Below are positions 1-6,003 of a stretch of 14,733 nt of DNA, one piece after another. The first letter of the stretch is position 1; each line of letters starts with the position of its first letter. The notes below the pieces were generated by a model that saw nothing but the letters and a program-made list of their open reading frames with translations, was not told the origin of the DNA and did no database searches. The translations under genes were made by a program, and so were the position numbers. This stretch comes from DASPFV01 sp035620975 (lineage in GTDB: Bacteria; Acidobacteriota; Vicinamibacteria; Vicinamibacterales; 2-12-FULL-66-21). The DNA lies in the NCBI GenBank assembly GCA_035620975.1, contig DASPFV010000229.1, positions 1 through 14,733 of the forward strand. The letters are read 5' to 3'.

Positions 1-31
1 CCACATTGCCGACCTTCCGAATGTGGCAATG
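1..31. repeat. Inverted repeat with two alternative pairings, REP-like
   Basis: Bases 1-7 (CCACATT) are perfectly complementary to 20-26 (AATGTGG). Shifted by a few bases, 4-10 (CATTGCC) are also perfectly complementary to 25-31 (GGCAATG). The element is cut by the window edge and is followed by a GACCTGACCCC stretch. It lies just past the stop codon of the DUF3500 gene, so it could act as its terminator, although no T-run is visible. The compact form with a conserved-looking flank also fits a REP-type dispersed repeat. That second reading is inference from one copy. Confidence 0.4.
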
Positions 32-50
32 CAAGACCTGACCCCGGCGG

Positions 51-1127
51 TCAGTGCGCCACGGACACCACGTGCTCGCGGAGCAGATCCCGGCCGAAGT
101 CGCCGTTGAAATCCCGCCAGACGCTGTGCACGTGATTGCCGTTGTTCTGGGTGTTGTCGTACTCGATCAGGAACGTCGGTCCCTGCACCCGGTAGTAGTG
201 CTGCTTGCCCGGCTCCGTCGGCCCGGCCCAGGCGAACGCAATCTTCTCCACGCCGGCCTGCCGGATGGCGGCCAGGCGTATCGCGGCTACGTCCCCGGCC
301 ATCTGTGCCGTGTAGCTCTCGACGACCTTCATCAGCAGCTCGCGCTGAGAAGCCGTCATCGCCCCGGCGGCCAGCCCCGGCGGCGTCAGCGGATCGATCT
401 TGACGGTCGTACCAGTCACGATGTCGTTCGGGGCAGTCGCATTGATGGTGGCTGCGGCGACCTGCTTCTCGTCGAGATCCGCCAGCAGAGCACGCGCCGT
501 GTCCTCCATCGTTCCGAGGATGCGCAGGCCCTTCTTCGGTCCTTCTTCCCGGACCTCGGCGGGATTCGTTCCGAAGAACGCCGGCGTGTTGGCGACCAGC
601 GCGTTGTCGGCGACGGTGAAGTGGAGCGAGACGTGGTGGCCCTCGACGCGCCAGCCCCACGCCCCCTTGGGCGTCGGCTGGCCGAACACCGTGAAGAAAT
701 ACAGCTCCGGGTCCCGCACGTTGCGGCCCTGTCGGCCGCCGGAGTTCTCGATCGCGTGCAGAATCGTCTCGAGCTCCATGATGGCCGTGGCTGTCAGGTA
801 CCCGCGCTGGCCGAGGCCCGCCTTGAGCAATTCGTGCGCGAGCTTTCGCTGGACGTCGGTCATCTCCTTGATCGGCACGCCCTTGCGCGGGAACATGTTC
901 GTGGGGATGAAGTTCCAGCGCAGCCGGTCTTCGTTGTCGAGGGCCAGCGTGGCCTGCTGCCGCTGGTCCGGGGTGAGGCCGTCGAGCCACTTCTGCGCCG
1001 CGGTAGTCATCGCGGCCGCGGTCTGTTGAGACGTCAGGGCGCGCTGCGCCGCGACCGCTGCGTGGAGAATCCAGGCCGTGCACAGCACAAGTGCCAGCGC
1101 GAGGCGGGGGGACCGGACGCGGATCAT
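51..1127 (-). CDS. Exported DUF3500 family protein
   Basis: A 358-residue protein whose sequence matches my recollection of the DUF3500 family (PF12006), which has no known biochemical function. Residues 1-27 form a signal peptide: basic start, hydrophobic stretch LALALVLCTAWILHAAVA, then a likely cut near AVA-AQ, so it should act outside the cytoplasm. Conserved-looking motifs are GWRVEGHHVSLHF (158-170) and YDNTQNNGNHVHSVWRDF (323-340). Their paired histidines could bind metal or substrate, but this is unproven. The frame stays open for 47 more codons upstream, but that extension runs through the promoter and intergenic repeats. The ATG at 1125-1127 is chosen because GAGGTG lies 3 bases ahead of it and the signal peptide begins there. 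A LacI-type operator 50 bp upstream suggests co-regulation with the sugar dehydrogenase at 6004. The gene is 283 bp downstream of the SDR stop and is probably transcribed separately. Confidence 0.9.
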   Translation of the reverse strand: MIRVRSPRLALALVLCTAWILHAAVAAQRALTSQQTAAAMTTAAQKWLDGLTPDQRQQATLALDNEDRLRWNFIPTNMFPRKGVPIKEMTDVQRKLAHELLKAGLGQRGYLTATAIMELETILHAIENSGGRQGRNVRDPELYFFTVFGQPTPKGAWGWRVEGHHVSLHFTVADNALVANTPAFFGTNPAEVREEGPKKGLRILGTMEDTARALLADLDEKQVAAATINATAPNDIVTGTTVKIDPLTPPGLAAGAMTASQRELLMKVVESYTAQMAGDVAAIRLAAIRQAGVEKIAFAWAGPTEPGKQHYYRVQGPTFLIEYDNTQNNGNHVHSVWRDFNGDFGRDLLREHVVSVAH

Positions 1128-1152
1128 AAGCACCTCGTTTCCGCCGGGGCAG

Positions 1153-1181
1153 AAACTAGCACGTTCGACCACGGCTTGCAA
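1153..1181 (-). promoter_or_regulatory. Candidate sigma70-type promoter of the DUF3500 gene
   Basis: Read on the minus strand, TTGCAA (1181-1176) and TAGTTT (1158-1153) are separated by exactly 17 bp. They match the -35 consensus at 4 of 6 positions and the -10 consensus at 3 of 6. Transcription would start near 1146, leaving a leader of about 19 nt before the ATG. The -35 box lies mostly inside the LacI-type operator at 1177-1190, the usual layout for steric repression. The boxes are weak on their own; the overlap with the operator is the main support. Confidence 0.35.
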
Positions 1182-1190
1182 TCGTTTACA
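1177..1190 (-). promoter_or_regulatory. LacI-family operator-like site upstream of DUF3500 gene
   Basis: On the minus strand the site reads TGTAAACGATTGCA, which fits TGNAANCGNTTNCA, the central-CG consensus bound by many LacI/CcpA-type repressors. It differs at only 2 of 14 positions from the perfect palindrome at 5957-5970 next to the LacI gene of this window. It overlaps the candidate -35 box and ends 50 bp from the start codon. The likely ligand is the repressor encoded at 4769-5830, by inference from the shared motif. Confidence 0.55.
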
Positions 1191-1283
1191 GCCACGGAAA
1201 AACCCGGACCCTAGGGGCATCGTAGAGCCACGAAAAAACACCGAACGAAGGCAGTCGCGGAACAACACGGACAGACACGGACC
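1191..1283 (-). repeat. Degenerate decamer repeat tract (TCCGTG type)
   Basis: On the plus strand CACGGA recurs at 1193, 1266 and 1276, with degenerate copies near 1203 (CCCGGA) and 1229 (CACGAA). The last two clear copies are exactly 10 bp apart. It is the same family as the cleaner array at 11462-11560, where the complementary TCCGTGTTCG unit repeats every 10 bp. In both places the TCCGTG strand reads toward the downstream gene start. It is non-coding; the open frames through it are artefacts of the repeat. Confidence 0.6.
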
Positions 1284-1350
1284 AGGCTGGGGGCGTCAGG
1301 TAGTCGAGAACGACCTTCCTGCGAAGATGCAACGGGCACCGGAGCGCCTC

Positions 1351-1386
1351 CCTCCTCTCAATTTCCCCCCTTCCCACTTCCCATTC
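1351..1386. repeat. Polypyrimidine tract with heptad repeats
   Basis: A 36-bp run made almost wholly of C and T on the plus strand, ending in three in-phase heptads: CCCCCTT (1366), CCCACTT (1373) and CCCATTC (1380). It lies just past the stop codon of the SDR gene (1411, minus strand), so its transcript would be purine-rich. It resembles the GGGAAGT-type intergenic heptad repeats that I associate with acidobacterial genomes. No hairpin or T-run typical of a terminator is seen. Confidence 0.5.
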
Positions 1387-1410
1387 AGGCGGCCTACTTC
1401 CGCGGCCGGT

Positions 1411-2190
1411 TCATCGTGCCGTCCAGCCCCCGTCGACGAACAGGGTGCTCCCGGTGACGTAGGTCGAGGCATCGGAAGCCAGGAACACGACGGCTCCGGC
1501 CAGCTCGTCGAGCTCTCCCCACCGGCCCATCGGGATTCGCTTCACGAATTCCTGGTACTTGACCGGATCATCCAGCAGCTGCCGGTTCAACTCGGTCCCG
1601 AAGGCACCCGGGCAGATCGCGTTGGCGGTGACGCCGGTCCCGGCCCACTCGAGCGCGAGTACCCGCGTGAGATTGATGATGCCGGCCTTCGACGAAGCGT
1701 AAGGGGCCCTCCCGGCAAGGGCGATTACGCCGAGCACCGAACCGAGGTTGATCACGCGGCCCCATCCGCGCTTCACCATCCCGGGGCCGATGGCGCGCGC
1801 GCAGAGGAACGGGCCTTTCAGGTTGGTATCAATCACGGTGTCCCAGTCAGCCTCCGAGAGCTGTTCAATTGGCCCGCGGATGTTCGTGCCCGCGTTGTTG
1901 ACGAGAATGTCGACCGGGCCCACCTGCGATTCGACATCGGCGGCCAGCCGCTCGACGTCTGCCGCTTTCGTGACGTCCACGCCAAACGCCTGCGCGCGCC
2001 GGCCCGTGGCTGCGGCAATCTCTCGGGCAGCCTGTTCGCACGCAGCGATGCTCCGCCCGGCCAGCGCGACATCCGCGCCCGCTTCTCCCAGGGCCATCGC
2101 CATCGTCCGTCCCAGCCCTCTGGCTCCGCCCGTGATCAGGGCCCGCTTGCCATCGATTCGAAACGACTCGAGCACGTTCCTGTGCGCCAC
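1411..2190 (-). CDS. SDR family oxidoreductase, gluconate/ketogluconate reductase-like
   Basis: A complete classical short-chain dehydrogenase of 259 residues. The cofactor loop TGGARGLG lies at 20-27, NNAG at 98-101, and the catalytic set is N123, S151, Y164 and K168 (YASSK). The C-terminal FVDGGW is typical of the FabG/gluconate 5-dehydrogenase/2-deoxygluconate 3-dehydrogenase branch. It should be a cytoplasmic NAD(P)-dependent enzyme acting on a secondary alcohol or ketone. Substrate is not readable from sequence; a sugar acid is the best guess from neighbours. The start is GTG (2190-2188), with AAGGAG five bases upstream. It begins 15 bp after the epimerase stop, so the two are almost certainly one transcript. 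Any FabG-like SDR substrate remains possible. Confidence 0.9.
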   Translation of the reverse strand: MAHRNVLESFRIDGKRALITGGARGLGRTMAMALGEAGADVALAGRSIAACEQAAREIAAATGRRAQAFGVDVTKAADVERLAADVESQVGPVDILVNNAGTNIRGPIEQLSEADWDTVIDTNLKGPFLCARAIGPGMVKRGWGRVINLGSVLGVIALAGRAPYASSKAGIINLTRVLALEWAGTGVTANAICPGAFGTELNRQLLDDPVKYQEFVKRIPMGRWGELDELAGAVVFLASDASTYVTGSTLFVDGGWTAR

Positions 2191-2195
2191 GCCTG

Positions 2196-2201
2196 CTCCT
2201 T
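2196..2201 (-). promoter_or_regulatory. Shine-Dalgarno site deciding a GTG start
   Basis: AAGGAG on the minus strand, five bases before the GTG at 2190. It fills the 15-bp gap between the epimerase stop and the SDR start. It justifies choosing this non-ATG start. Confidence 0.75.
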
Positions 2202-2205
2202 GGTG

Positions 2206-3285
2206 TCAAAAACCGCTCGTCCTGATCCAGAACGACTCCTCCCAGACGCCGCCGGGTGGGACGCTCTGCAGCTCCTTGTACAGCCCCCTGTGCGCGAGGT
2301 TCATCGCATTCGTGATGGCGACCATGGGCTCGAAACAGATGAAGTTCTGGGCTGGTGTGGTGCCAGCCGCTCCGGCGGCCACCCTGGGCCGGGGGGCGTA
2401 CACTACCGCCGCCCGGTAATTCGGACCGAAGACGACGTCGAGCTGCTGTGAGCGTCCCTTGACCGACATGACCGCGCGTCCGGACTCGTCGCGGACGAGG
2501 TCCCCGAATACGTGATCCAGATCGAAGTCCTTGAGCGAGATCCTGGCGGGATCCGTGAACATCTCCGCGATGGGCCGGGTCTCCCCGGTCGGAATCTTGT
2601 CAGGCGACAGAAGCCACTCGGTGCGCGCGCCGAGCGAGACGACCCAGGCATCGCGTGGCGAGTCGGTGAGCTGAAAGTAGGGATGGTAGCCAATCGAGAC
2701 CGGCATGGGCTGGGCGCTCAGGTTCTCGATGCGTGTGGCGACCTCGAGCGCGCCCTCGCGAAGCCGATAGGTCATTTCGACCACGTGGGCGAAGGGGAAC
2801 TGGGCCATCCAGTCCGGCTCGCGGTAGAACTCCAGCCGGCTCGTGATCCAGGCCGCCGACGAGTCGGCGCCCGAGCCGGAGACCTGCCAGCGCGAGGTCG
2901 ACGAGAGGAAGCCGTGGATGGGTCGCGGCCCGCGTACATTCCCCAGCTCCGGGTTGAACGTGTAGTGGCGGCCGTTGGCGTAGAACCCCAGCTCGTCGAG
3001 CCGATTGGCCCAGGGGCCCATGAAGGGAATGCCGCTCAGGCGCGGCGCTTTCCTGAACTCCTCGACCGACGCGTACGGGAAGCGCAGGATTTCCGCACCT
3101 TTGACTTGCATGCTGACCGCCACGTTGCCCACCGAGGGAACGATTGACACGGTCGTGTCCGCCCGCGCATCCCGCAGTTCGAATACCGGACCCTTTTCGG
3201 TCACGGCGTAGGGCGACTGCGTCGCCGGCGCAACCGGGAGGATGGTGAGCGCGAACAGCCCGCAGGCCGCGGCGAGTCGGGTCAT
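2206..3285 (-). CDS. Exported aldose 1-epimerase (galactose mutarotase)-like protein
   Basis: A 359-residue protein of the aldose 1-epimerase superfamily (PF01263), which interconverts alpha and beta anomers of free sugars. Visible family landmarks are PFMGPWANRL (88-97), the histidine of IHGF (H124), the catalytic-type histidine of GYHPYF (H201) and the glutamate of ICFEPM (E319). Residues 1-22 look like a signal peptide (TRLAAACGLFALTILPVAPA), so unlike cytoplasmic GalM it should work in the periplasm. The frame is open for 71 more codons upstream, but those translate intergenic repeats. The ATG at 3285-3283 has GAGG four bases upstream and starts the signal peptide. It is first in an operon with the SDR gene. 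A periplasmic mutarotase fits a periplasmic sugar dehydrogenase (6004), which is inference. Sugar specificity is unknown. Confidence 0.88.
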   Translation of the reverse strand: MTRLAAACGLFALTILPVAPATQSPYAVTEKGPVFELRDARADTTVSIVPSVGNVAVSMQVKGAEILRFPYASVEEFRKAPRLSGIPFMGPWANRLDELGFYANGRHYTFNPELGNVRGPRPIHGFLSSTSRWQVSGSGADSSAAWITSRLEFYREPDWMAQFPFAHVVEMTYRLREGALEVATRIENLSAQPMPVSIGYHPYFQLTDSPRDAWVVSLGARTEWLLSPDKIPTGETRPIAEMFTDPARISLKDFDLDHVFGDLVRDESGRAVMSVKGRSQQLDVVFGPNYRAAVVYAPRPRVAAGAAGTTPAQNFICFEPMVAITNAMNLAHRGLYKELQSVPPGGVWEESFWIRTSGF

Positions 3286-3305
3286 AGTGCCTCGATCGGG
3301 GCGCC

Positions 3306-3311
3306 ATTGTA
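3306..3311 (-). promoter_or_regulatory. Candidate -10 box of the epimerase-SDR operon
   Basis: TACAAT on the minus strand, 5 of 6 to the -10 consensus, 20 bp ahead of the epimerase ATG, giving a leader of about 14 nt that still holds the GAGG site. No convincing -35 hexamer is seen at 16-18 bp spacing, so the call is weak. Confidence 0.25.
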
Positions 3312-3347
3312 GCCCATCGTGGCGATCGAGCCCGGACCCCGCCGGCG

Positions 3348-3368
3348 TGAAGGGTGAAGGGCGAATCC
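3348..3368. repeat. Short heptad repeat (TGAAGGG type)
   Basis: TGAAGGG occurs twice in tandem (3348, 3355), followed by the degenerate unit CGAATCC (3362). It lies in the divergent region between the epimerase and the MBL-fold hydrolase, about 75 bp before the second heptad array there. Confidence 0.5.
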
Positions 3369-3443
3369 CGTCCCGAGCCCGGTGCAGGGGGCGACACGGA
3401 CGAAGCCCGCCCGTCGTATTAAGCTGGACGCGGATTGCCACCC

Positions 3444-3492
3444 TGAATCCTGAACCTTGAACCTTGAACCTTGCACCCTGAACCTTGAATTG
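3444..3492. repeat. Heptad tandem repeat array (TGAACCT type)
   Basis: Seven in-phase heptads fill 49 bp. TGAACCT is found at 3451, 3458, 3465 and 3479, with variants TGAATCC (3444), TGCACCC (3472) and TGAATTG (3486). The array ends 5 bp before the ATG of the MBL-fold gene at 3498, so it occupies the position of the ribosome binding site and leader. The period and intergenic placement resemble the short tandemly repeated heptanucleotides described in cyanobacteria, but relatedness is not claimed. Confidence 0.8.
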
Positions 3493-3497
3493 AACCA

Positions 3498-4790
3498 ATG
3501 AACTCCAAGCTGGCAGCGCTCCTCGGTGCGGCCCTGGTATTCGGTGTGGCGGGGCCGTCTGCCCAGAGCAAGAATCCCAAGGTGCTCGATATCTACGTAG
3601 TCGATACGGAAGGCGGAAAGGCCACGCTGTTCGTCGCGCCGTCCGGCGAGTCGGTGCTGGTCGACAGCGGGAATCCGGGAGGACGCGACACCGACCGGAT
3701 CATGCTGGCCATCGAGGACGCCGGTCTGAAGCAGATCGACTATCTCGTGAGCACTCACTACCACGTCGATCACATCGGCGGCATGCAGGAACTGGCCAAA
3801 CGGATCCCCATCGCCCACTACGTCGATCACGGGCCGAGCGTGGAGGAGCGGGAGCAGGTTCCCGACTTCCAGCAGGCGTATGCCGAGGCGCGCGCCAAAG
3901 CGAAGCACACCGTCGTGAAGCCGGGCGACCGTCTGCCGGTCGCGGGGCTCGACTGGAGGATCGTGACGTCGGCGGGGAAGGTCCTCGAGCAGCCGCTGCC
4001 TGGCGGCGGCGCGGCGAACCCGGCCTGCGCGACGTTTACACCCAAGGAGAACGCGCGCGACCCCGAGAACGCGCAATCACTCGGCAGCGTGATCGCGTAC
4101 GGCCGCTTCCGGGCCATCGATCTCGGCGACCTGCTCTGGAACAACGAAGCCGATCTCATGTGCCCGGACAACCCGGTCGGGCAGGTCGATCTCTATCTCG
4201 TCACCCATCACGGCCTGGACGCGTCGGGGTCGCCACAGCTCGTGCACGGTGTGCAGCCGCGAGTGGCCGTCATGCAGAACGGCACCCGCAAAGGCGGCGC
4301 GGTTCAGGCCTTTCAGATAATGCGGTCCTCGCCGCGTCTTCAGGACATCTGGCAGTCGCACTGGTCCTGGAACGCCGGAGTCGAGCACAACTCTGCCGGC
4401 GTCTTCATCGCCAACGTCGACGATCCGGCCACGATAGCCAGCGTGCTGACCAACCCGCCTGGACCGCGGGGCGGGGGGCCCGGCCGCGGAGGCCCCGGTC
4501 CTGGCGCCACACCGCCCGCCGGAGGTGGCACCGGAGCGCCGGGCACGCCGCCGGCCGCGCCAGCGCCGTCGGCCGGGCCGCCACCAGCACCTGCGCCCTT
4601 CGCGGCTGGCCCAGGAACGCCGGGGGTCGCTCCCGCGCAGGGTCGTCCGGGCGGCGGCAGAGGGGGCGGGGCCGCGGCCGCGCACGCTCCCGCTTATTGG
4701 ATCAGGATCTCCGCCCAGGCAGACGGCTCGTTCACCGTCACGAACGCACGAAACGGGTTCTCCAAGACCTATCCGCCAACGGCGAAGTGA
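3498..4790 (+). CDS. Exported metallo-beta-lactamase-fold hydrolase, ComEC/Rec2-like type
   Basis: A 430-residue MBL-fold protein. Residues 1-22 form a signal peptide (LAALLGAALVFGVAGPSAQ), so it is probably periplasmic. The metal site is THYHVDHIGG (H87, H89, D91, H92), with a later acidic ligand in IDLGD (207-211) and VTHHG (235-239, probably H238). The shape resembles the hydrolase domain of ComEC-like proteins; substrate unknown. Residues about 319-396 are a Gly/Pro/Ala-rich low-complexity stretch inserted between the core and the C-terminal tail YWIRISAQADGSFTVTN. The start ATG is fixed by the signal peptide, yet there is no Shine-Dalgarno sequence: the TGAACCT array runs almost up to it. 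The 3' end overlaps the convergent LacI gene by 22 bp. The upstream gene is divergent, so it needs its own promoter, which I could not identify. Confidence 0.88.
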   Translation: MNSKLAALLGAALVFGVAGPSAQSKNPKVLDIYVVDTEGGKATLFVAPSGESVLVDSGNPGGRDTDRIMLAIEDAGLKQIDYLVSTHYHVDHIGGMQELAKRIPIAHYVDHGPSVEEREQVPDFQQAYAEARAKAKHTVVKPGDRLPVAGLDWRIVTSAGKVLEQPLPGGGAANPACATFTPKENARDPENAQSLGSVIAYGRFRAIDLGDLLWNNEADLMCPDNPVGQVDLYLVTHHGLDASGSPQLVHGVQPRVAVMQNGTRKGGAVQAFQIMRSSPRLQDIWQSHWSWNAGVEHNSAGVFIANVDDPATIASVLTNPPGPRGGGPGRGGPGPGATPPAGGGTGAPGTPPAAPAPSAGPPPAPAPFAAGPGTPGVAPAQGRPGGGRGGGAAAAHAPAYWIRISAQADGSFTVTNARNGFSKTYPPTAK

Positions 4791-5830
4791 CGTTCGGGGG
4801 GCGGCGCCGTGCTGCCGCGCACCACGAGAGTGTGTGGCAAGGTGAGCGGGACCGGGTAGATCTCGGGGTTTTCGAGAATCATCAGCAGCATGCGTACGGT
4901 GCTCTCGCCGATCTCCCGCATCGGCTGGGCGATGGTCGTCAGCGGCGGATTGACATGGCTCGCGAAGCGGATATCGTCGAACCCCACGACCGAGAGTTCC
5001 TCGGGGACACGCACGTCGCGCGCCCGGGCGGCTTCGACGACGCCCATGGCCATCTCGTCGTTGAAGCAGAAGACGGCCGTCGGACGGTTCGCCGCTGAGA
5101 GGAGCTCCTCCCCCGCCGTCACCCCGGATTCGATGGAGAAGTCGCCCGGGATGATGATGAGCTCGTCCTCCGCGTGCTGCGCGGCCGCGCGCGCTCGCGT
5201 GCCGCGCAGGCGGTCACGGCTGAGCGGGCTCAGAAGCGGTCCCGTGACGACCCCGACCCGGCGGTGGCCCAACGCGTAGAGGTGATCCATGGCTTCGGCG
5301 GCCGCCTTGGCGTTGTCGATGTGGACTCCGGGAACGCCCAGGTGCGGGCTGAACTCGCACCCGTTCACAATCGGCGCGCACCGGGGTGAGAGTGTCCGGA
5401 CGAGCTCGGCGGCGGCTTTCGGGAGACGGTGTCCGAGGAAGATCAGGCCGTCGGCCTCCTTGTGCTTGAGCATCTGCGCGTAGCGCTCCTCGCGCTTCGC
5501 GTTGTGCTGCGTGTCGCCCAGCAGGACAGCGTACCCGGCCCGCTGGGCGGCATCCTCGATGCCCTGCAGGATCAGCGCGAAGAACGGGTTCGAGATGTCC
5601 GGCACCGTGACGAGCAGCTTGCCGGACTTGAGCGTGCGTAGATTCCGCGCGGCGGAGTTGGGCGCGTAACTGAGATCCTCGATGGCCTGGAGCACCCGAT
5701 CACGGGTCGTTGGGGTGACCACCTGCGGCCGGCTGAGCACACGGGATACGGTCGCGGTCGAAACCCCGGCACGCTTGGCGACGGCGTAGATGGTCGACAC
5801 GGTCCCCCCGGGGAAAGGTGCACACATCAT
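4769..5830 (-). CDS. LacI family transcriptional repressor
   Basis: A 353-residue regulator of the LacI/GalR family. The helix-turn-helix spans about 13-32 (TIYAVAKRAGVSTATVSRVL), the hinge helix is YAPNSAARNL (55-64), and the periplasmic-binding-protein-like sensor domain follows to the end (SNPFFA at 80-85, FNDEMAMGV and VVGFDDI further on). The VSTATVSR recognition helix is of the kind that binds central-CG palindromes, and one lies 127 bp upstream (5957-5970). ATG 5830-5828 is preferred because GAGGTG lies 8 bases upstream. GTG at 5800 (VSTIYAVAK) is a reasonable alternative, closer to the usual family start. It is divergent from the sugar dehydrogenase and probably represses it. The inducer is presumably a sugar or sugar acid. 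It overlaps the MBL gene tail to tail by 22 bp. Confidence 0.93.
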   Translation of the reverse strand: MMCAPFPGGTVSTIYAVAKRAGVSTATVSRVLSRPQVVTPTTRDRVLQAIEDLSYAPNSAARNLRTLKSGKLLVTVPDISNPFFALILQGIEDAAQRAGYAVLLGDTQHNAKREERYAQMLKHKEADGLIFLGHRLPKAAAELVRTLSPRCAPIVNGCEFSPHLGVPGVHIDNAKAAAEAMDHLYALGHRRVGVVTGPLLSPLSRDRLRGTRARAAAQHAEDELIIIPGDFSIESGVTAGEELLSAANRPTAVFCFNDEMAMGVVEAARARDVRVPEELSVVGFDDIRFASHVNPPLTTIAQPMREIGESTVRMLLMILENPEIYPVPLTLPHTLVVRGSTAPPPERHFAVGG

Positions 5831-5886
5831 ATGCGATTCACCTCGTGGCCCCCGCTGGCCGGCCGGTTACCTCGGGTTCGCCACGG

Positions 5887-5915
5887 TTGCATTGATCACC
5901 GCAGGCGCCTGTAGT
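5887..5915 (+). promoter_or_regulatory. Candidate promoter of the sugar dehydrogenase gene
   Basis: TTGCAT (5887-5892) and TGTAGT (5910-5915) are separated by 17 bp, matching the -35 consensus at 3 of 6 and the -10 consensus at 4 of 6. Transcription would begin near 5922, placing the operator at 5957-5970 about 35 bp downstream. A bound repressor would then act as a roadblock. The 10-bp palindrome CAGGCGCCTG (5902-5911) lies across the spacer and the first bases of the -10 box. The boxes are weak. Confidence 0.25.
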
Positions 5916-5956
5916 ACAAGCAATTAGCCGGCGCCGCGGCCGGCGTGTCCGCGCGG

Positions 5957-5970
5957 TGCAATCGATTGCA
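5957..5970. promoter_or_regulatory. Perfect palindromic LacI-family operator
   Basis: TGCAATCGATTGCA is a perfect 14-bp palindrome with a central CG that fits TGNAANCGNTTNCA. It lies between the LacI-family gene (start 5830, minus) and the sugar dehydrogenase (start 6004, plus), 34 bp before the latter ATG. This is where a local regulator usually binds to control its divergent target and itself. A near copy lies at 1177-1190. Binding is inferred. Confidence 0.7.
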
Positions 5971-6003
5971 GTTTTCTCGAGGATCAGGAGCTGTTCGGAA
6001 GCC

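Noticed and set aside
54..1214. Long plus-strand open frame of 386 codons over the DUF3500 gene
   Set aside because: Arginine- and proline-rich translation without recognisable motifs; it is the antisense shadow of a gene with clear family motifs and a signal peptide.
1078..2451. Plus-strand open frame of 457 codons
   Set aside because: It spans repeats and the antisense of the SDR and epimerase genes; no domain is visible and its composition is that of a shadow frame.
3286..3498. 71-codon N-terminal extension of the epimerase
   Set aside because: It translates both heptad arrays and contains no signal peptide; ATG 3285 has a ribosome site and begins a signal peptide.
5956..6003. GTG start 16 codons ahead of the sugar dehydrogenase
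   Set aside because: The codon overlaps the palindromic operator and lacks a ribosome site, and the extension adds nothing to the signal sequence.
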